A DNA stretch of 28,280 nucleotides from an uncultured Oscillospiraceae bacterium (GTDB lineage: Bacteria > Bacillota > Clostridia > Oscillospirales > Oscillospiraceae), in NCBI GenBank assembly GCA_900763705.1, contig CAAFLG010000005.1, positions 1 to 28,280 of the forward strand, given 5' to 3'. A model generated the notes under the pieces. It worked only from the letters and a program-made list of their open reading frames with translations, had not been told where the DNA came from and did no database searches. Made by a program: the position numbers and the translations under genes. Shown in pieces: positions 7,411 through 15,149 of this stretch. Each line of letters begins with the position of its first letter. Within the stretch, counting starts at the first letter, position 1.

Positions 7411-9666
7411 TTACATTGCGGGGAGCTTGAGGACCTGACCGACGTAGATGAGCTCGGAACTCTTGACGGTTGCGCGGTTGAGCTCATAGATCTCGGTCCA
7501 GCGGCTGCCGCTGCCAAGGCACTTGCTGGCGATCTTCCACAGATTGTCGCCGGAGCAGACAACGTAGCTGTCGCCGCTGACGGTCGGCTTGTCCTGACTG
7601 GGCTTTGCGGGCTCAGCGGGCTTTTCCGCGCCGCTGCTCACGAGCGTGGTGCGCGGGTCATTGCCGGTGTAGCGGTACATGGGGAAGTTCTTGCTGTCCT
7701 TGTCGTAGTCGATCTGCTTGTACTGATAGAGCGTGCCGTCGTAGCCGTTGGAGTCGGTGACGTCGGGCTCGCAAAGCATGGCGATGACGTTGCCGGCGAC
7801 CTGATCCATCGGGAAGACATAAGCGCCGTTGGTGAAGGTGACGTCGGCGGTGTCGCGCAGGCCGGCCTCAATGCCCTTGGCCTTGCCGTTCACCATGTAG
7901 TCGCCGACATAGTAGTACTGCTGGAGGCTTGCGGTGGTACCGGCGTTGAGCTTGTAGTACTCGGCGCCCTGATTGTCCATGATGTAGAGGATCTTCTCAA
8001 TGTTGGCGGTGTCCGCGGGAATGACATAGGCGGTCGGGCGGACGCGGCTGCGGGTCAGAGTGTCGTTCAGGGAAAGGGGATATGCCTTGCTGACCTTCTC
8101 GCTGCCGTCGGCGACGCTGTACTGCACGGTCGCGGCGGTGTAATCGGTCAGGGTCTTGCCGGACTTGGTCTGATAGAGGGCGAGAACGTCGCTTTCCTCA
8201 TAGGTCTTGCCCTTGGCGACAACATCGGCACGGGCGGCGGCGACCGCCTTCATGATCTCGTCGGCGTGCTCGGCGGCGTAGGTGATGTAAGAGGTGGCGG
8301 CAACTTCCTGAGAGAAGACGCGGCGCTCAAAGTTCTGGCGGCCGGCGCCGATGCCGCGCGTCTCAATGAGGAAGGAAACCGCATTGAACAGGCCGAAGTA
8401 GGCGCGGCCGATGGGGTTATTGACGGTGGTGCCGTAGTGATTGACGCGCAGGCCAGCGTTCGTAGCGTCGGAGAAGGCGCGCTTGGCCATGTCGAGACCG
8501 ATCTTCGTCACGGCGGGGTTGTTGTTCAGGCTGGTGGCGGGAGTGGTCTCAAGGTCATCCGCGTTCTCCATGTATTCACCGGCGCCCGTCCAGTCGTCGT
8601 TGTAAGCGCCGTAGAAGGTGAACTCATGCGTGTCGAGGACGACCTCGCTCATGAACAGACGGTAGGCGGTGTGCAGCTGGGCAAGCTCGGCTGCCTTGAG
8701 GGACATATGGTCGCGGTTCATATCGAAGCCGTCATAGGTGGCGCGGCTGAAGAGATAGGAGCCGTCGGGATTGATGCGGGGGACGATGACAATGTTGATC
8801 TTGTCGAGCAGGGCCTTGTAAGTGGGATCGGAGGCGAAGTTCTGGATCATAACAAGGGCGCCTTCACCGGCGGCAGGCTCGTTGGGGTGGATCTGCGCCT
8901 GATACCAGACGTTCAGCTTGCCGTTGCCCTTGACGATCTTGGCGGCCTCCTCAAGCGTGGCGCCGGCGGGGATCTTCGAGGTGGTGAAGAGGGCGAGGGG
9001 CAGGTCGTACTTATAGTTGGGGGTCGTACCGGCGGAGTAGAGGTGCATAACGTCGGAGGACTTGTCCATCTTCTGCAGGAAGGCCATCATCTGGTCCTGA
9101 GAGGTGAACTCGTTGGCGGCGTGCTTGCCGTCGAAGGCGGGGGTGGTGTAGTTCTGCGGCTCGAGGGCGAAGTGCTTGTTGATCTCCTCAGGCCAGAAGA
9201 TGAGCATACTGTCGCGGAGGTCTACCTTATAGGAGGCGGGGGCCTTCTCCGGCTTGATGGTCGGCTCGAAGCCGTTGCCGCCGAGCTTGCCGCCGATGAC
9301 GGAAAGCTTCTTCACGCCGGCGGTGAGGTCGGCCTCGGTCACGTTGAAGAGCTGGAGAATGTTGTAGTAGCCGGTGCCGTGCACATGGTAGGCATAGGTG
9401 CCGGGAGCGGTGACGACGTAGCTGCCGTCAGCCTGCGGGGTGATCGCTTCGAGCTGGGAGAAGATCTCTTCTTCCTTGGCATAGCTGTCTGCGGGGTAGC
9501 CCTTGTAGACTTCGAGACTGACGACCTTGGAGGATTCGTAGTTGGCGGAATAGTCAAATTCCAGTTTGGCGCTCTTCTCGGCTGCAAACGTGCTGGTCAT
9601 CAGCATGGAGACGACCATTGCGAGCGTCAGCAGGCAACTCAGGGATCGCTGCATCGTTTTCTTCAT
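7411..9666 (-). CDS. Secreted M14 zinc carboxypeptidase with C-terminal LysM domain
   Basis: A 751-residue exported protein: signal peptide about 1-28 (hydrophobic core, cleavage near TFA-A). An N-terminal beta-rich region (about 30-205) precedes an M14 catalytic domain with zinc ligands H260 and E263 (HPNE) and H347 (DTHE), substrate-binding N317-R318 (DMNRD) and catalytic E435 (LIETRG). Residues about 510-690 form a further domain. A Lys/Pro linker leads to a LysM module (about 705-750) that should anchor it to peptidoglycan. The active-site set is complete, so it is probably active on cell-wall peptides or external peptides; M14 wall peptidases and digestive carboxypeptidases cannot be separated by eye. 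It is monocistronic, with a promoter at 9791-9819 and a structured 5' leader of about 118 bases. Confidence 0.9.
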   Translation of the reverse strand: MKKTMQRSLSCLLTLAMVVSMLMTSTFAAEKSAKLEFDYSANYESSKVVSLEVYKGYPADSYAKEEEIFSQLEAITPQADGSYVVTAPGTYAYHVHGTGYYNILQLFNVTEADLTAGVKKLSVIGGKLGGNGFEPTIKPEKAPASYKVDLRDSMLIFWPEEINKHFALEPQNYTTPAFDGKHAANEFTSQDQMMAFLQKMDKSSDVMHLYSAGTTPNYKYDLPLALFTTSKIPAGATLEEAAKIVKGNGKLNVWYQAQIHPNEPAAGEGALVMIQNFASDPTYKALLDKINIVIVPRINPDGSYLFSRATYDGFDMNRDHMSLKAAELAQLHTAYRLFMSEVVLDTHEFTFYGAYNDDWTGAGEYMENADDLETTPATSLNNNPAVTKIGLDMAKRAFSDATNAGLRVNHYGTTVNNPIGRAYFGLFNAVSFLIETRGIGAGRQNFERRVFSQEVAATSYITYAAEHADEIMKAVAAARADVVAKGKTYEESDVLALYQTKSGKTLTDYTAATVQYSVADGSEKVSKAYPLSLNDTLTRSRVRPTAYVIPADTANIEKILYIMDNQGAEYYKLNAGTTASLQQYYYVGDYMVNGKAKGIEAGLRDTADVTFTNGAYVFPMDQVAGNVIAMLCEPDVTDSNGYDGTLYQYKQIDYDKDSKNFPMYRYTGNDPRTTLVSSGAEKPAEPAKPSQDKPTVSGDSYVVCSGDNLWKIASKCLGSGSRWTEIYELNRATVKSSELIYVGQVLKLPAM

Positions 9667-9783
9667 AGCTTCATTTCTCCTTCTTTTCGATTATCCAATC
9701 TTATTATCATATAAAAATTGGGCCATCATGCACAAATTAGCGGAGAGCGTGCTGATAATTTATGTTGATATTGCCGATTGGAT
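9667..9783 (-). promoter_or_regulatory. Structured 5' leader of the M14 peptidase gene
   Basis: AT-rich leader of about 118 bases. The predicted 5' end can pair with a segment just upstream of the RBS: 9776-9783 with 9693-9700, eight perfect base pairs. Inside it, 9725-9733 pairs with 9749-9756 (eight pairs, one bulge). The RBS (GAAGGAG) follows the closing helix. No known riboswitch class was recognised and no terminator stem is present, so a role in mRNA stability or translation control is only a hypothesis. Confidence 0.4.
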
Positions 9784-9790
9784 TAAGTCC

Positions 9791-9819
9791 ACTATATCGG
9801 TAGAAAATGATTTCGTCAA
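9791..9819 (-). promoter_or_regulatory. Predicted sigma-A promoter of the M14 peptidase gene
   Basis: Read leftward: TTGACG at 9819-9814, a 17-base spacer and TATAGT at 9796-9791. Close to consensus in both boxes and spacing. It explains most of the 294-base gene-free stretch from 9667 to 9960. Confidence 0.65.
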
Positions 9820-9913
9820 GAAAATTTGCATTGGCAGCTTAACGGTTTTTTTCGCGGCTTTTCGTATGTCTTACACAAGCGGGGGAGGCGGACGGCCCCG
9901 GCGATGCGAAAAA

Positions 9914-9948
9914 CCCCCGGCGCGGGGGAAGTGTCCTCGCGCCGGGGG
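9914..9948 (-). terminator. Rho-independent terminator after the SLH-transglutaminase gene
   Basis: Eleven-base-pair GC-rich stem (9914-9924 with 9938-9948); read leftward it is followed by GTTTTTC. It ends the LCP/SLH-transglutaminase transcript 13 bases past the stop codon. Confidence 0.85.
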
Positions 9949-9960
9949 GAAAGATGCGGT

Positions 9961-11478
9961 TTACGGGCGGTCCTTTTCCGTCCATGGGTGGTATTTGCGC
10001 GACTGCTCGGCGCTCATGCCGAAATAGCGCAGATCCGTGCGGCCGTACTGGTCGCCCCAGGTGACGTCGATGTGATAGGTGCGGCCGTCGAGCTTGGCGA
10101 CGGTCCAGATGTGGCTGTCGTTGAAAAGGGCGGTGCAGTCGATGCCCTCAAGCTTCAAAAGGAGGTTGTATGCGCCCGTGTAGCCGTCGCAGACAGCAAG
10201 ACCGTCGACGAGCGCGCCGCAGGCGAGGTGGCTGAGCGAATCATCCCCCGCGCCGTCATCGTAGCGGCAGTGCTCGCACAGCCACTGATAGTAGACCTGC
10301 GCGATCTCATATTGGCTCATGCCGTAGCTCAGCTCGCCGCTCTCCCAAAGAGCATCGTGTACCTTGACGGCCGCGGCGAGCGCCTTGGTACGGTAGGCCT
10401 CGAGCTGCGTGTCCGTGCAGGCGGTGGAGGAGAAGGTGAGGCGCACTTTGCCCGTGGAGTACGACTTGCAGGAGACAGCGTTGTACATCTGCTCGCAGTA
10501 AGTCTTCACGCAGGAGGTAAAAGCCTGCGTCAGCGCGGTCGCGGCGGAGGAAGAGAGCGCCTTGGGGTACTGGAGCGTGATGGTGTGCTCGCCGCGCGCG
10601 AGCATATCGCGCACGAGAGAATCGATGGCGGCGGTGTCCTTTGCGCCCGAGGGCAGCGCCGTTTCCTGCGGGGCCTTCACAAGGCCTGCGAGCGTCGCGC
10701 CCTTGGCGGAGTGGTAAGGCGAAACCTTCCAGGTGAGCGTCAGGCGCGTTTCCGGCTCAACGACGCGCGTTAAGAGCGCCGCGACCTCCGCGCGGCTGAC
10801 GCTGCGATCGGGGCAGAAGCTGCCCGCATCGTCCGTGCCGGAGAGCAGACCCCGGCGGTACATCATCAGTATCTCGCTGCGGTAGGGCGTTTTGAGCGTC
10901 ACGTCGGCGATGAAATCGCCGCTTGCGTAGGCGGTGGTGACAAGCTCGGCGTTCGGCTCATCGTACCACTCCGAGGGCAGGGCAAAGGCAAAGATGCCTG
11001 CCATCTGCGCGCGCGAGGCGGGCAGGAGGTAGAAGCCCTCAAAGCTCGTGTCGAGGAGCTTTTCGTCCTGAAGGTAGTCAACATAGGGCTGGTACCAGCT
11101 CTTGCCGAGCGGAGCGGCGGGGATGCAATCGTCGCTTCCTGTTGTGTAAATGGCGTGCAGGCGCGCGGCGATGGTCAGCATCTCGGCGATCGTCACGCTG
11201 CCTGCCGGGGCGAAGGTCTTCTCCCCACGCCCGTCAAGAAGACCGTATTCGTAGGCGGAAACGACGGCGGGGGCGAACCAGTCGCCGCTTTTCACGTCGG
11301 CAAAGCGGGAATCGTAGCTGCGAAGGGGCGCAAAGGGAGCAGTGCTGCCGCTTCCGGCCTCCGTTTCGGTCTCCGTGGGGGCGGCGGGCGTGATAGAGGC
11401 TTCGCCGCCGTTTGCGAGGGCGTTGACGCTCAAAACGAGCGTGAGCGCCGCGAGGAGCAGCGCAAAGCGGAACTTCAT
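9961..11478 (-). CDS. SLH-domain protein with C-terminal transglutaminase-like domain
   Basis: A 505-residue exported protein with a signal peptide (about 1-22) and a Thr/Glu/Ser-rich linker to residue 50. Three SLH-like modules follow (about 53-112, 118-172 and 190-242), expected to bind pyruvylated secondary wall polymer. The C-terminal transglutaminase/protease-like domain shows a candidate triad C430 (LAVCDGYTG), H456 (DSHIWT) and D471 (HIDVTWGDQ). Family members cleave peptide or isopeptide bonds, or cross-link proteins; which applies here is unknown. It is translated from an ATG 43 bases after the LCP gene with a GAGAGAGAAGA RBS and shares that gene's transcript, suggesting a joint role in wall assembly or surface-protein processing. 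Confidence 0.88.
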   Translation of the reverse strand: MKFRFALLLAALTLVLSVNALANGGEASITPAAPTETETEAGSGSTAPFAPLRSYDSRFADVKSGDWFAPAVVSAYEYGLLDGRGEKTFAPAGSVTIAEMLTIAARLHAIYTTGSDDCIPAAPLGKSWYQPYVDYLQDEKLLDTSFEGFYLLPASRAQMAGIFAFALPSEWYDEPNAELVTTAYASGDFIADVTLKTPYRSEILMMYRRGLLSGTDDAGSFCPDRSVSRAEVAALLTRVVEPETRLTLTWKVSPYHSAKGATLAGLVKAPQETALPSGAKDTAAIDSLVRDMLARGEHTITLQYPKALSSSAATALTQAFTSCVKTYCEQMYNAVSCKSYSTGKVRLTFSSTACTDTQLEAYRTKALAAAVKVHDALWESGELSYGMSQYEIAQVYYQWLCEHCRYDDGAGDDSLSHLACGALVDGLAVCDGYTGAYNLLLKLEGIDCTALFNDSHIWTVAKLDGRTYHIDVTWGDQYGRTDLRYFGMSAEQSRKYHPWTEKDRP

Positions 11479-11521
11479 GGCGTCTTCTCTCTCTTTCTCA
11501 TATTCTCTGGGATGCGGCAGC

Positions 11522-12580
11522 TCATGGGACTAAAATGTTCTGTTCGTCTGCGGTGATGTCGGCGACATAGGGGTTGAGCATCGAATTGGTCATCTCGAGC
11601 ACCTGCTCGCGGTCGAGCGCGTAGACCGACATGCCCTTATACCAGCCCGAGCCGTCGCCGGGGAGGGTGGCAAAGTGGATGGCGTCCATGCCGCCCATGG
11701 AGAGCGCCTCGTTGGCAAGCCAGACGAGGTTGCCGAGCGTCAGGTCAGTCTTGACATATTTGAGGAAGGTCTCGGCCATCGCGGGCAGGTTTTCGATCTT
11801 CATGAGCTTCTGCGCAACGACCTTCAAAAAGGCCTGCTGCGTTTCGATGCGCCCGAGGTCCTGCCGCCCGCCGTAGCCGGTGTTGTCATTGTTGTGGCGG
11901 AAGCGCACGACCTCCATGGCCTGCTGGCCGTTAAGCTTCTGCAATCCCGCCTTGAAGTGGATGTGCAGGTCCTGATAGGGGTCGTCGTAGTCCATGTCGC
12001 AGGGCACGTCGAACTCAACGCCGCCGATCTGGTCGATCAGCGCGACAAAGCCCTTTAAGTTGACGGAAACGTAGAAATCCACGGGCACGCCCAAAAGGTC
12101 CTCGATCTCGCTGCGCAGCTTGTCGGTGCCGCCGTTGTTGTAGGCATAGTTGAGCTTGTGGCCGTTGCTCATCAGCGAGTCGCGCGGGAGGCTGACGATG
12201 TCGATCGTGTTGTTCTCTGCGTCAAAGCGCATGAGCATATTCGTATCGCTGCCGCCGGCGTCGTTGTCCACGCCGGAGAGGAGGATGGTGTAGCAGTATT
12301 TTTTGCGCTCCTTGCCGTTAGCGATCGTCTCAATGGCGCCGCTGTCTTCCTGCTGCGCGCTGTCCTGCTCGGTCTTTTTGTCCTCCTTGCCGGCATCCGG
12401 CTCGGGCGCGCGCACGACATACTTGACCGCCGCCACGACGGCCACGGTCAGAAAAAGCAGCGACAAAAGCGTGACCGCCGCGCGCTCGCCGCGATTTGCG
12501 CGTTTCTTCTTTTTCTTCGGCCTGCGGCGCGGCTCGCTTTCGCGGCCGATGCTTGGCTCGTAATAGTCCTGTTTTCTCAT
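11522..12580 (-). CDS. LytR-CpsA-Psr (LCP) family wall-polymer transferase
   Basis: A 352-residue membrane-anchored LCP protein: a basic cytoplasmic N-terminus (KKKKKR near 23-28), one transmembrane helix at about 34-54, an acidic linker, and an extracellular LCP domain (about 95-290). Conserved residues visible include D105 in GVD, LPRDS at 131-135 (R133), RFRH at 227-229 and the DLGRIETQQ stretch at 241-249. LCP enzymes transfer undecaprenyl-linked glycopolymers (teichoic acid, capsule or secondary wall polymer) to peptidoglycan. The neighbouring SLH gene makes a secondary wall polymer an attractive acceptor system, which is inference. ATG at 12580, RBS CGGAG; promoter at 12623-12651. Confidence 0.92.
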   Translation of the reverse strand: MRKQDYYEPSIGRESEPRRRPKKKKKRANRGERAAVTLLSLLFLTVAVVAAVKYVVRAPEPDAGKEDKKTEQDSAQQEDSGAIETIANGKERKKYCYTILLSGVDNDAGGSDTNMLMRFDAENNTIDIVSLPRDSLMSNGHKLNYAYNNGGTDKLRSEIEDLLGVPVDFYVSVNLKGFVALIDQIGGVEFDVPCDMDYDDPYQDLHIHFKAGLQKLNGQQAMEVVRFRHNNDNTGYGGRQDLGRIETQQAFLKVVAQKLMKIENLPAMAETFLKYVKTDLTLGNLVWLANEALSMGGMDAIHFATLPGDGSGWYKGMSVYALDREQVLEMTNSMLNPYVADITADEQNILVP

Positions 12581-12610
12581 CTTGTTGCTCCGTTCTTTTT
12601 TCTTTCGGTT

Positions 12611-12628
12611 TACAATAACGGTATTGTA
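12611..12628 (-). promoter_or_regulatory. Perfect palindrome over the LCP -10 box, candidate operator
   Basis: TACAATA-ACGG-TATTGTA: seven-base perfect inverted repeat spanning 12611-12617 and 12622-12628. Its right arm contains the predicted -10 of the LCP gene (12623-12628). A repressor bound here would block transcription. No regulator can be assigned. Confidence 0.45.
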
Positions 12629-12651
12629 CCCTGCGCGGCGGCATCATGCAA
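12623..12651 (-). promoter_or_regulatory. Predicted sigma-A promoter of the LCP/SLH-transglutaminase operon
   Basis: Read leftward: TTGCAT at 12651-12646, a 17-base spacer and TACAAT at 12628-12623. The ATG lies about 43 bases after the -10. It is downstream of spoIIID, for which no terminator is seen, so some readthrough from that gene could also reach this operon. Confidence 0.6.
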
Positions 12652-12712
12652 GAGAAATTTTGCCGCCGATACGGGATACCCTTCTCTTAGACGAAAAAAC
12701 GCGAAAAAAGTT

Positions 12713-12961
12713 TCACACGCCCTTGTACTTTTTTCGTGTTGCGAGGCCGCCGCGGATGTGGCGCTGGGCCTTGTTTTCGTCCAGCACCTCCTTGACCTGA
12801 AGGTAGAGGCAGCGGTCGAATTGGGGCAGGCGGTCCTGCAAGTCCTTGTGCACGGTGGATTTGCTCACGCCGTACTTCTTCGCCGCGGCGCGCACGGTGG
12901 CGCGGTTCTCGATGATGTAAGCCGCAAGCGTGCGGGCTCGCTCTTCCATATTTCCCTTCAT
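12713..12961 (-). CDS. spoIIID: Stage III sporulation transcriptional regulator SpoIIID
   Basis: An 82-residue DNA-binding protein strongly resembling SpoIIID, the mother-cell regulator made under sigma-E that reshapes the sigma-E regulon and helps turn on sigK. Visible are the helix-turn-helix (about 20-42, with GVSKSTVHKDL), RLPQ, and the basic C-terminal RHIRGG at 67-72 followed by KKYK. The start at 12961 is chosen because an AGGAG lies seven bases upstream and the protein matches the family from there; a longer frame to 13108 would run through the preceding terminator. A sigma-E-like promoter is placed just upstream. It implies the organism makes endospores, or descends from one that did. 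Confidence 0.93.
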   Translation of the reverse strand: MKGNMEERARTLAAYIIENRATVRAAAKKYGVSKSTVHKDLQDRLPQFDRCLYLQVKEVLDENKAQRHIRGGLATRKKYKGV

Positions 12962-12989
12962 AAGCACACTCCTGACTCGTGTTGCTCCA

Positions 12990-13017
12990 TCTATATGCCC
13001 GGGAAGGGAGAATATGC
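12990..13017 (-). promoter_or_regulatory. Sigma-E-like promoter of spoIIID
   Basis: Read leftward: GCATATT at 13017-13011 matches the sigma-E -35 consensus (KMATATT) fully; a 13-base spacer follows, then CATATAGA at 12997-12990, a partial match to CATACAnT. The start codon is about 30 bases downstream. In Bacillus and clostridia spoIIID is a known sigma-E target, which supports the reading. Confidence 0.55.
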
Positions 13018-13021
13018 AAAA

Positions 13022-13051
13022 AAGCGGCGCGCCGCAAAGGGCGCACCGCTT
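13022..13051 (-). terminator. Rho-independent terminator after the AEC transporter gene
   Basis: Twelve-base-pair stem with one G-T pair (13022-13033 with 13040-13051), six-base loop and, read leftward, a T run of six. It isolates spoIIID from upstream transcription; the spoIIID -35 box begins right after the T run. Confidence 0.85.
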
Positions 13052-13068
13052 CGGTACGGGAGGATGGT

Positions 13069-14001
13069 TTATAATAGGAGCATCAGAACGGGGATGACGA
13101 CAAAGCACGCGAGCGTGGACAGCGCCGCGCCCTGCGCGGCGAATCGTTCGTCCGCGCCGTAGTCCGCGGCGGCAACGACCGTCTGCGTTACGACGGGCAT
13201 GGCCGTCTCCACGAGCAGCACGCTGCGCGCAAGGCCCTCAATGCCGAGCAGCGCGCACAGCGCGAACGACGATGCCGGCACGAGCAGGAAGCGAAAGATC
13301 ATCACGATGGCAAGGTCGCGGTCAAGGCGGAGATTTTTCAGCCCGATCTCGTAGATGATATAGCCCGTGAGCAGCAGGGCGAGCGGCGTGACGAGGCTAT
13401 TCATGTACTTGCAGTAGCTCATCACGAGCGGCGGGAGGGAAACGCCCGTAAAGACGAGCACAAAGCTCAGAAGAACGCCGATGACGGCGGGCGTGGTCAG
13501 AAACTTTTTGAGCATCCGGCAGTCGAAGCCGCCGCCGTCGCCCGACCAGCGCACGAGCGAGAGCCCCACGAGCTGGACAAAGCTCGTGTTGACAAGATAG
13601 TAGAGCATGACATAGGGCGTGCAGGTCTCGCCAAAAAGCTCGGTGCACATCGGAAGGCCGATGAAGATGGCGTTCGACACCGAGCACATCATCATAAAGA
13701 CACCGAGCTTCCTGCGCGGCAGCTTTAAGAGCTTGCCTGCGAGCAGCGAGAGCAGGAACGCGCCGAGCGTGGAGAGGAAGGGAACGAGCAGAAAGCCCGG
13801 CGAGAGCGCGAGCAGCTCGCGCGTCAAATTCTTTGTCAGCCCGTAGACGCACATACAGGGGATGGCGACGGACATCGTGAACTTGCTGATAAAGCGCTTG
13901 ACATCCGGGCTCATCCAGCCCATGCGCGCGCAGAAGTAACCCGTGGCCGTCAGCAGCAGGATGATGGTGACGGACGCGACGGCGTGAAGGAACGTGTCCA
14001 T
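13069..14001 (-). CDS. AEC-family (auxin efflux carrier-like) permease
   Basis: A 310-residue integral membrane protein with about ten hydrophobic segments in the two five-helix halves typical of the AEC/BASS-like fold, split by a short loop near the middle (around GGGFDCRMLKKF). Bacterial AEC members carry dicarboxylates or other organic anions such as malate or malonate; the substrate here is unknown. The ATG at 14001 is preferred over a GTG nine bases upstream, because the only RBS (GCGAGGTG) is spaced correctly for the ATG and would overlap the GTG. It has its own promoter and terminator. No substrate-specific neighbour helps identify the cargo. Confidence 0.87.
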   Translation of the reverse strand: MDTFLHAVASVTIILLLTATGYFCARMGWMSPDVKRFISKFTMSVAIPCMCVYGLTKNLTRELLALSPGFLLVPFLSTLGAFLLSLLAGKLLKLPRRKLGVFMMMCSVSNAIFIGLPMCTELFGETCTPYVMLYYLVNTSFVQLVGLSLVRWSGDGGGFDCRMLKKFLTTPAVIGVLLSFVLVFTGVSLPPLVMSYCKYMNSLVTPLALLLTGYIIYEIGLKNLRLDRDLAIVMIFRFLLVPASSFALCALLGIEGLARSVLLVETAMPVVTQTVVAAADYGADERFAAQGAALSTLACFVVIPVLMLLL

Positions 14002-14032
14002 AAAAAGCACCTCGCAGCGGAATGTGAATCTC

Positions 14033-14060
14033 AGTATATCAGCTTTGCGGCAAAAGACAA
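14033..14060 (-). promoter_or_regulatory. Predicted sigma-A promoter of the AEC permease gene
   Basis: Read leftward: TTGTCT at 14060-14055, a 16-base spacer, and TATACT at 14038-14033 with an extended TGA in front. The start codon is about 32 bases from the -10. Confidence 0.6.
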
Positions 14061-14075
14061 GAGAGGAAAAGACGG

Positions 14076-14104
14076 TTGCAATGCCTCGCGGGATGGGCTA
14101 TGAT
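14076..14104 (+). promoter_or_regulatory. Predicted sigma-A promoter of the nucleotidyltransferase gene
   Basis: TTGCAA at 14076-14081, a 17-base spacer and TATGAT at 14099-14104. It is divergent from the AEC promoter; the two -35 elements are 15 bases apart. Confidence 0.6.
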
Positions 14105-14162
14105 GGAAGGAAGCAGGAACCCTTTGAACACATCAGAGAAGATCGAGAGGAGTTTTATTGTT

Positions 14163-15092
14163 ATGAAGGCAGCGCTGGTCATTATGGCGGCGGGCATGGG
14201 CTCGCGCTACGGCGGCAGCAAGCAGGTGGACGGGATCGGCCCGAACGGGGAGATCCTGATGGAATATTCCGTTTTCGACGCGCTGCGCGCGGGCTTTACG
14301 AAGGTGGTCTTCATCATCAAGCCCGAGATGCGCGATTTGATGGAGGACCTGGTCGGCAAGCGCCTTGCAGAGCGCAGAACGGCGGAGGGCGAGAAGGTCG
14401 AGGTGTGCTACGCCTATCAGGACTTTTCGAGCGTTCCCTCTTTTTACAAGGTACCTGAGGAGCGCGTCAAGCCCTTCGGCACGGTGCACGCGCTGCTGTG
14501 CGCAAGAGAGTGCGTGAGCGAGCCGTTCGTCGTCATCAACGCCGACGACTATTACGGCGTGGACGCGTTCAAGACGATCTATCGGGAGCTTTCCAAGCTT
14601 GCCGAAACGGGCGAGGGCACGATGGTCGGCTACGACCTCTGCAACACCGTGAGCGAGCACGGTACGGTTACGCGCGGCGTGTGCCACGTGAACGAGCAGG
14701 GGATGCTCGACCGCGTGGTCGAAACGTTCCACTTAAAGCCCTGCGACGACGGCAAGATCCGCGACATTCAGGAAAACGGCGACGGCCCGGTCTACGCACC
14801 CGGAACGCCGGTTTCGATGAACTTCTGGGGCTTTACGCCCTGGCTCTTTGAAAAGCTCGACGAGTACTTCAAGGACTTCCTCCGCGCCCTGCCCGAGGGA
14901 GAGATCAAGGCCGAGTGCCTGCTGCCGAGCCTGATCGGTCGGCTCATCGACCGCGGCGAGCTCACCGTCTCCGTGCTGAGATCGAGCGCGCGCTGGTTCG
15001 GCATGACCTACCACGAGGATAAGGAAATGGTGCAGCGCGAGCTGAAAAAGCTGCACGACGCGGGCGTGTATCCCGCATCGCTGCGCGCATAA
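14163..15092 (+). CDS. Sugar-phosphate nucleotidyltransferase-like protein
   Basis: A 309-residue NTP-transferase-fold enzyme. The nucleotide-binding signature AAGMGSRYGGSK is at residues 9-20 and the metal-binding segment VINADDYYG near residue 125. Family members join a sugar phosphate, or a small phosphate such as phosphocholine, to an NTP; no residue here fixes the sugar. The start is set at ATG 14163, where the family-typical MKAALVIMAAG begins and a GAGAGGAG RBS lies about ten bases upstream; an upstream ATG at 14076 falls on the predicted promoter. A 74-residue protein gene follows after 57 bases, then a terminator, so the two form one transcript. Confidence 0.85.
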   Translation: MKAALVIMAAGMGSRYGGSKQVDGIGPNGEILMEYSVFDALRAGFTKVVFIIKPEMRDLMEDLVGKRLAERRTAEGEKVEVCYAYQDFSSVPSFYKVPEERVKPFGTVHALLCARECVSEPFVVINADDYYGVDAFKTIYRELSKLAETGEGTMVGYDLCNTVSEHGTVTRGVCHVNEQGMLDRVVETFHLKPCDDGKIRDIQENGDGPVYAPGTPVSMNFWGFTPWLFEKLDEYFKDFLRALPEGEIKAECLLPSLIGRLIDRGELTVSVLRSSARWFGMTYHEDKEMVQRELKKLHDAGVYPASLRA

Positions 15093-15113
15093 GAAAGCGC
15101 AAGAGAACGACCG

Positions 15114-15138
15114 CCTCCGGACATACTACGTCCGGAGG
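15114..15138 (+). promoter_or_regulatory. Hairpin hiding the ribosome binding site of the 74-residue protein
   Basis: Perfect nine-base-pair stem (15114-15122 with 15130-15138) with a seven-base loop. The 3' arm contains GGAGG (15134-15138), the Shine-Dalgarno sequence for the ATG at 15150. No T run follows, so this looks like translational control rather than termination. Confidence 0.6.
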
Positions 15139-15149
15139 TGATCTTCTCA

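Noticed and set aside
9566..10027. Open frame on the plus strand between the M14 and SLH-transglutaminase genes
   Set aside because: It runs through the M14 promoter/leader and the transglutaminase terminator into the antisense of a real gene, with no RBS at any of its ATG codons.
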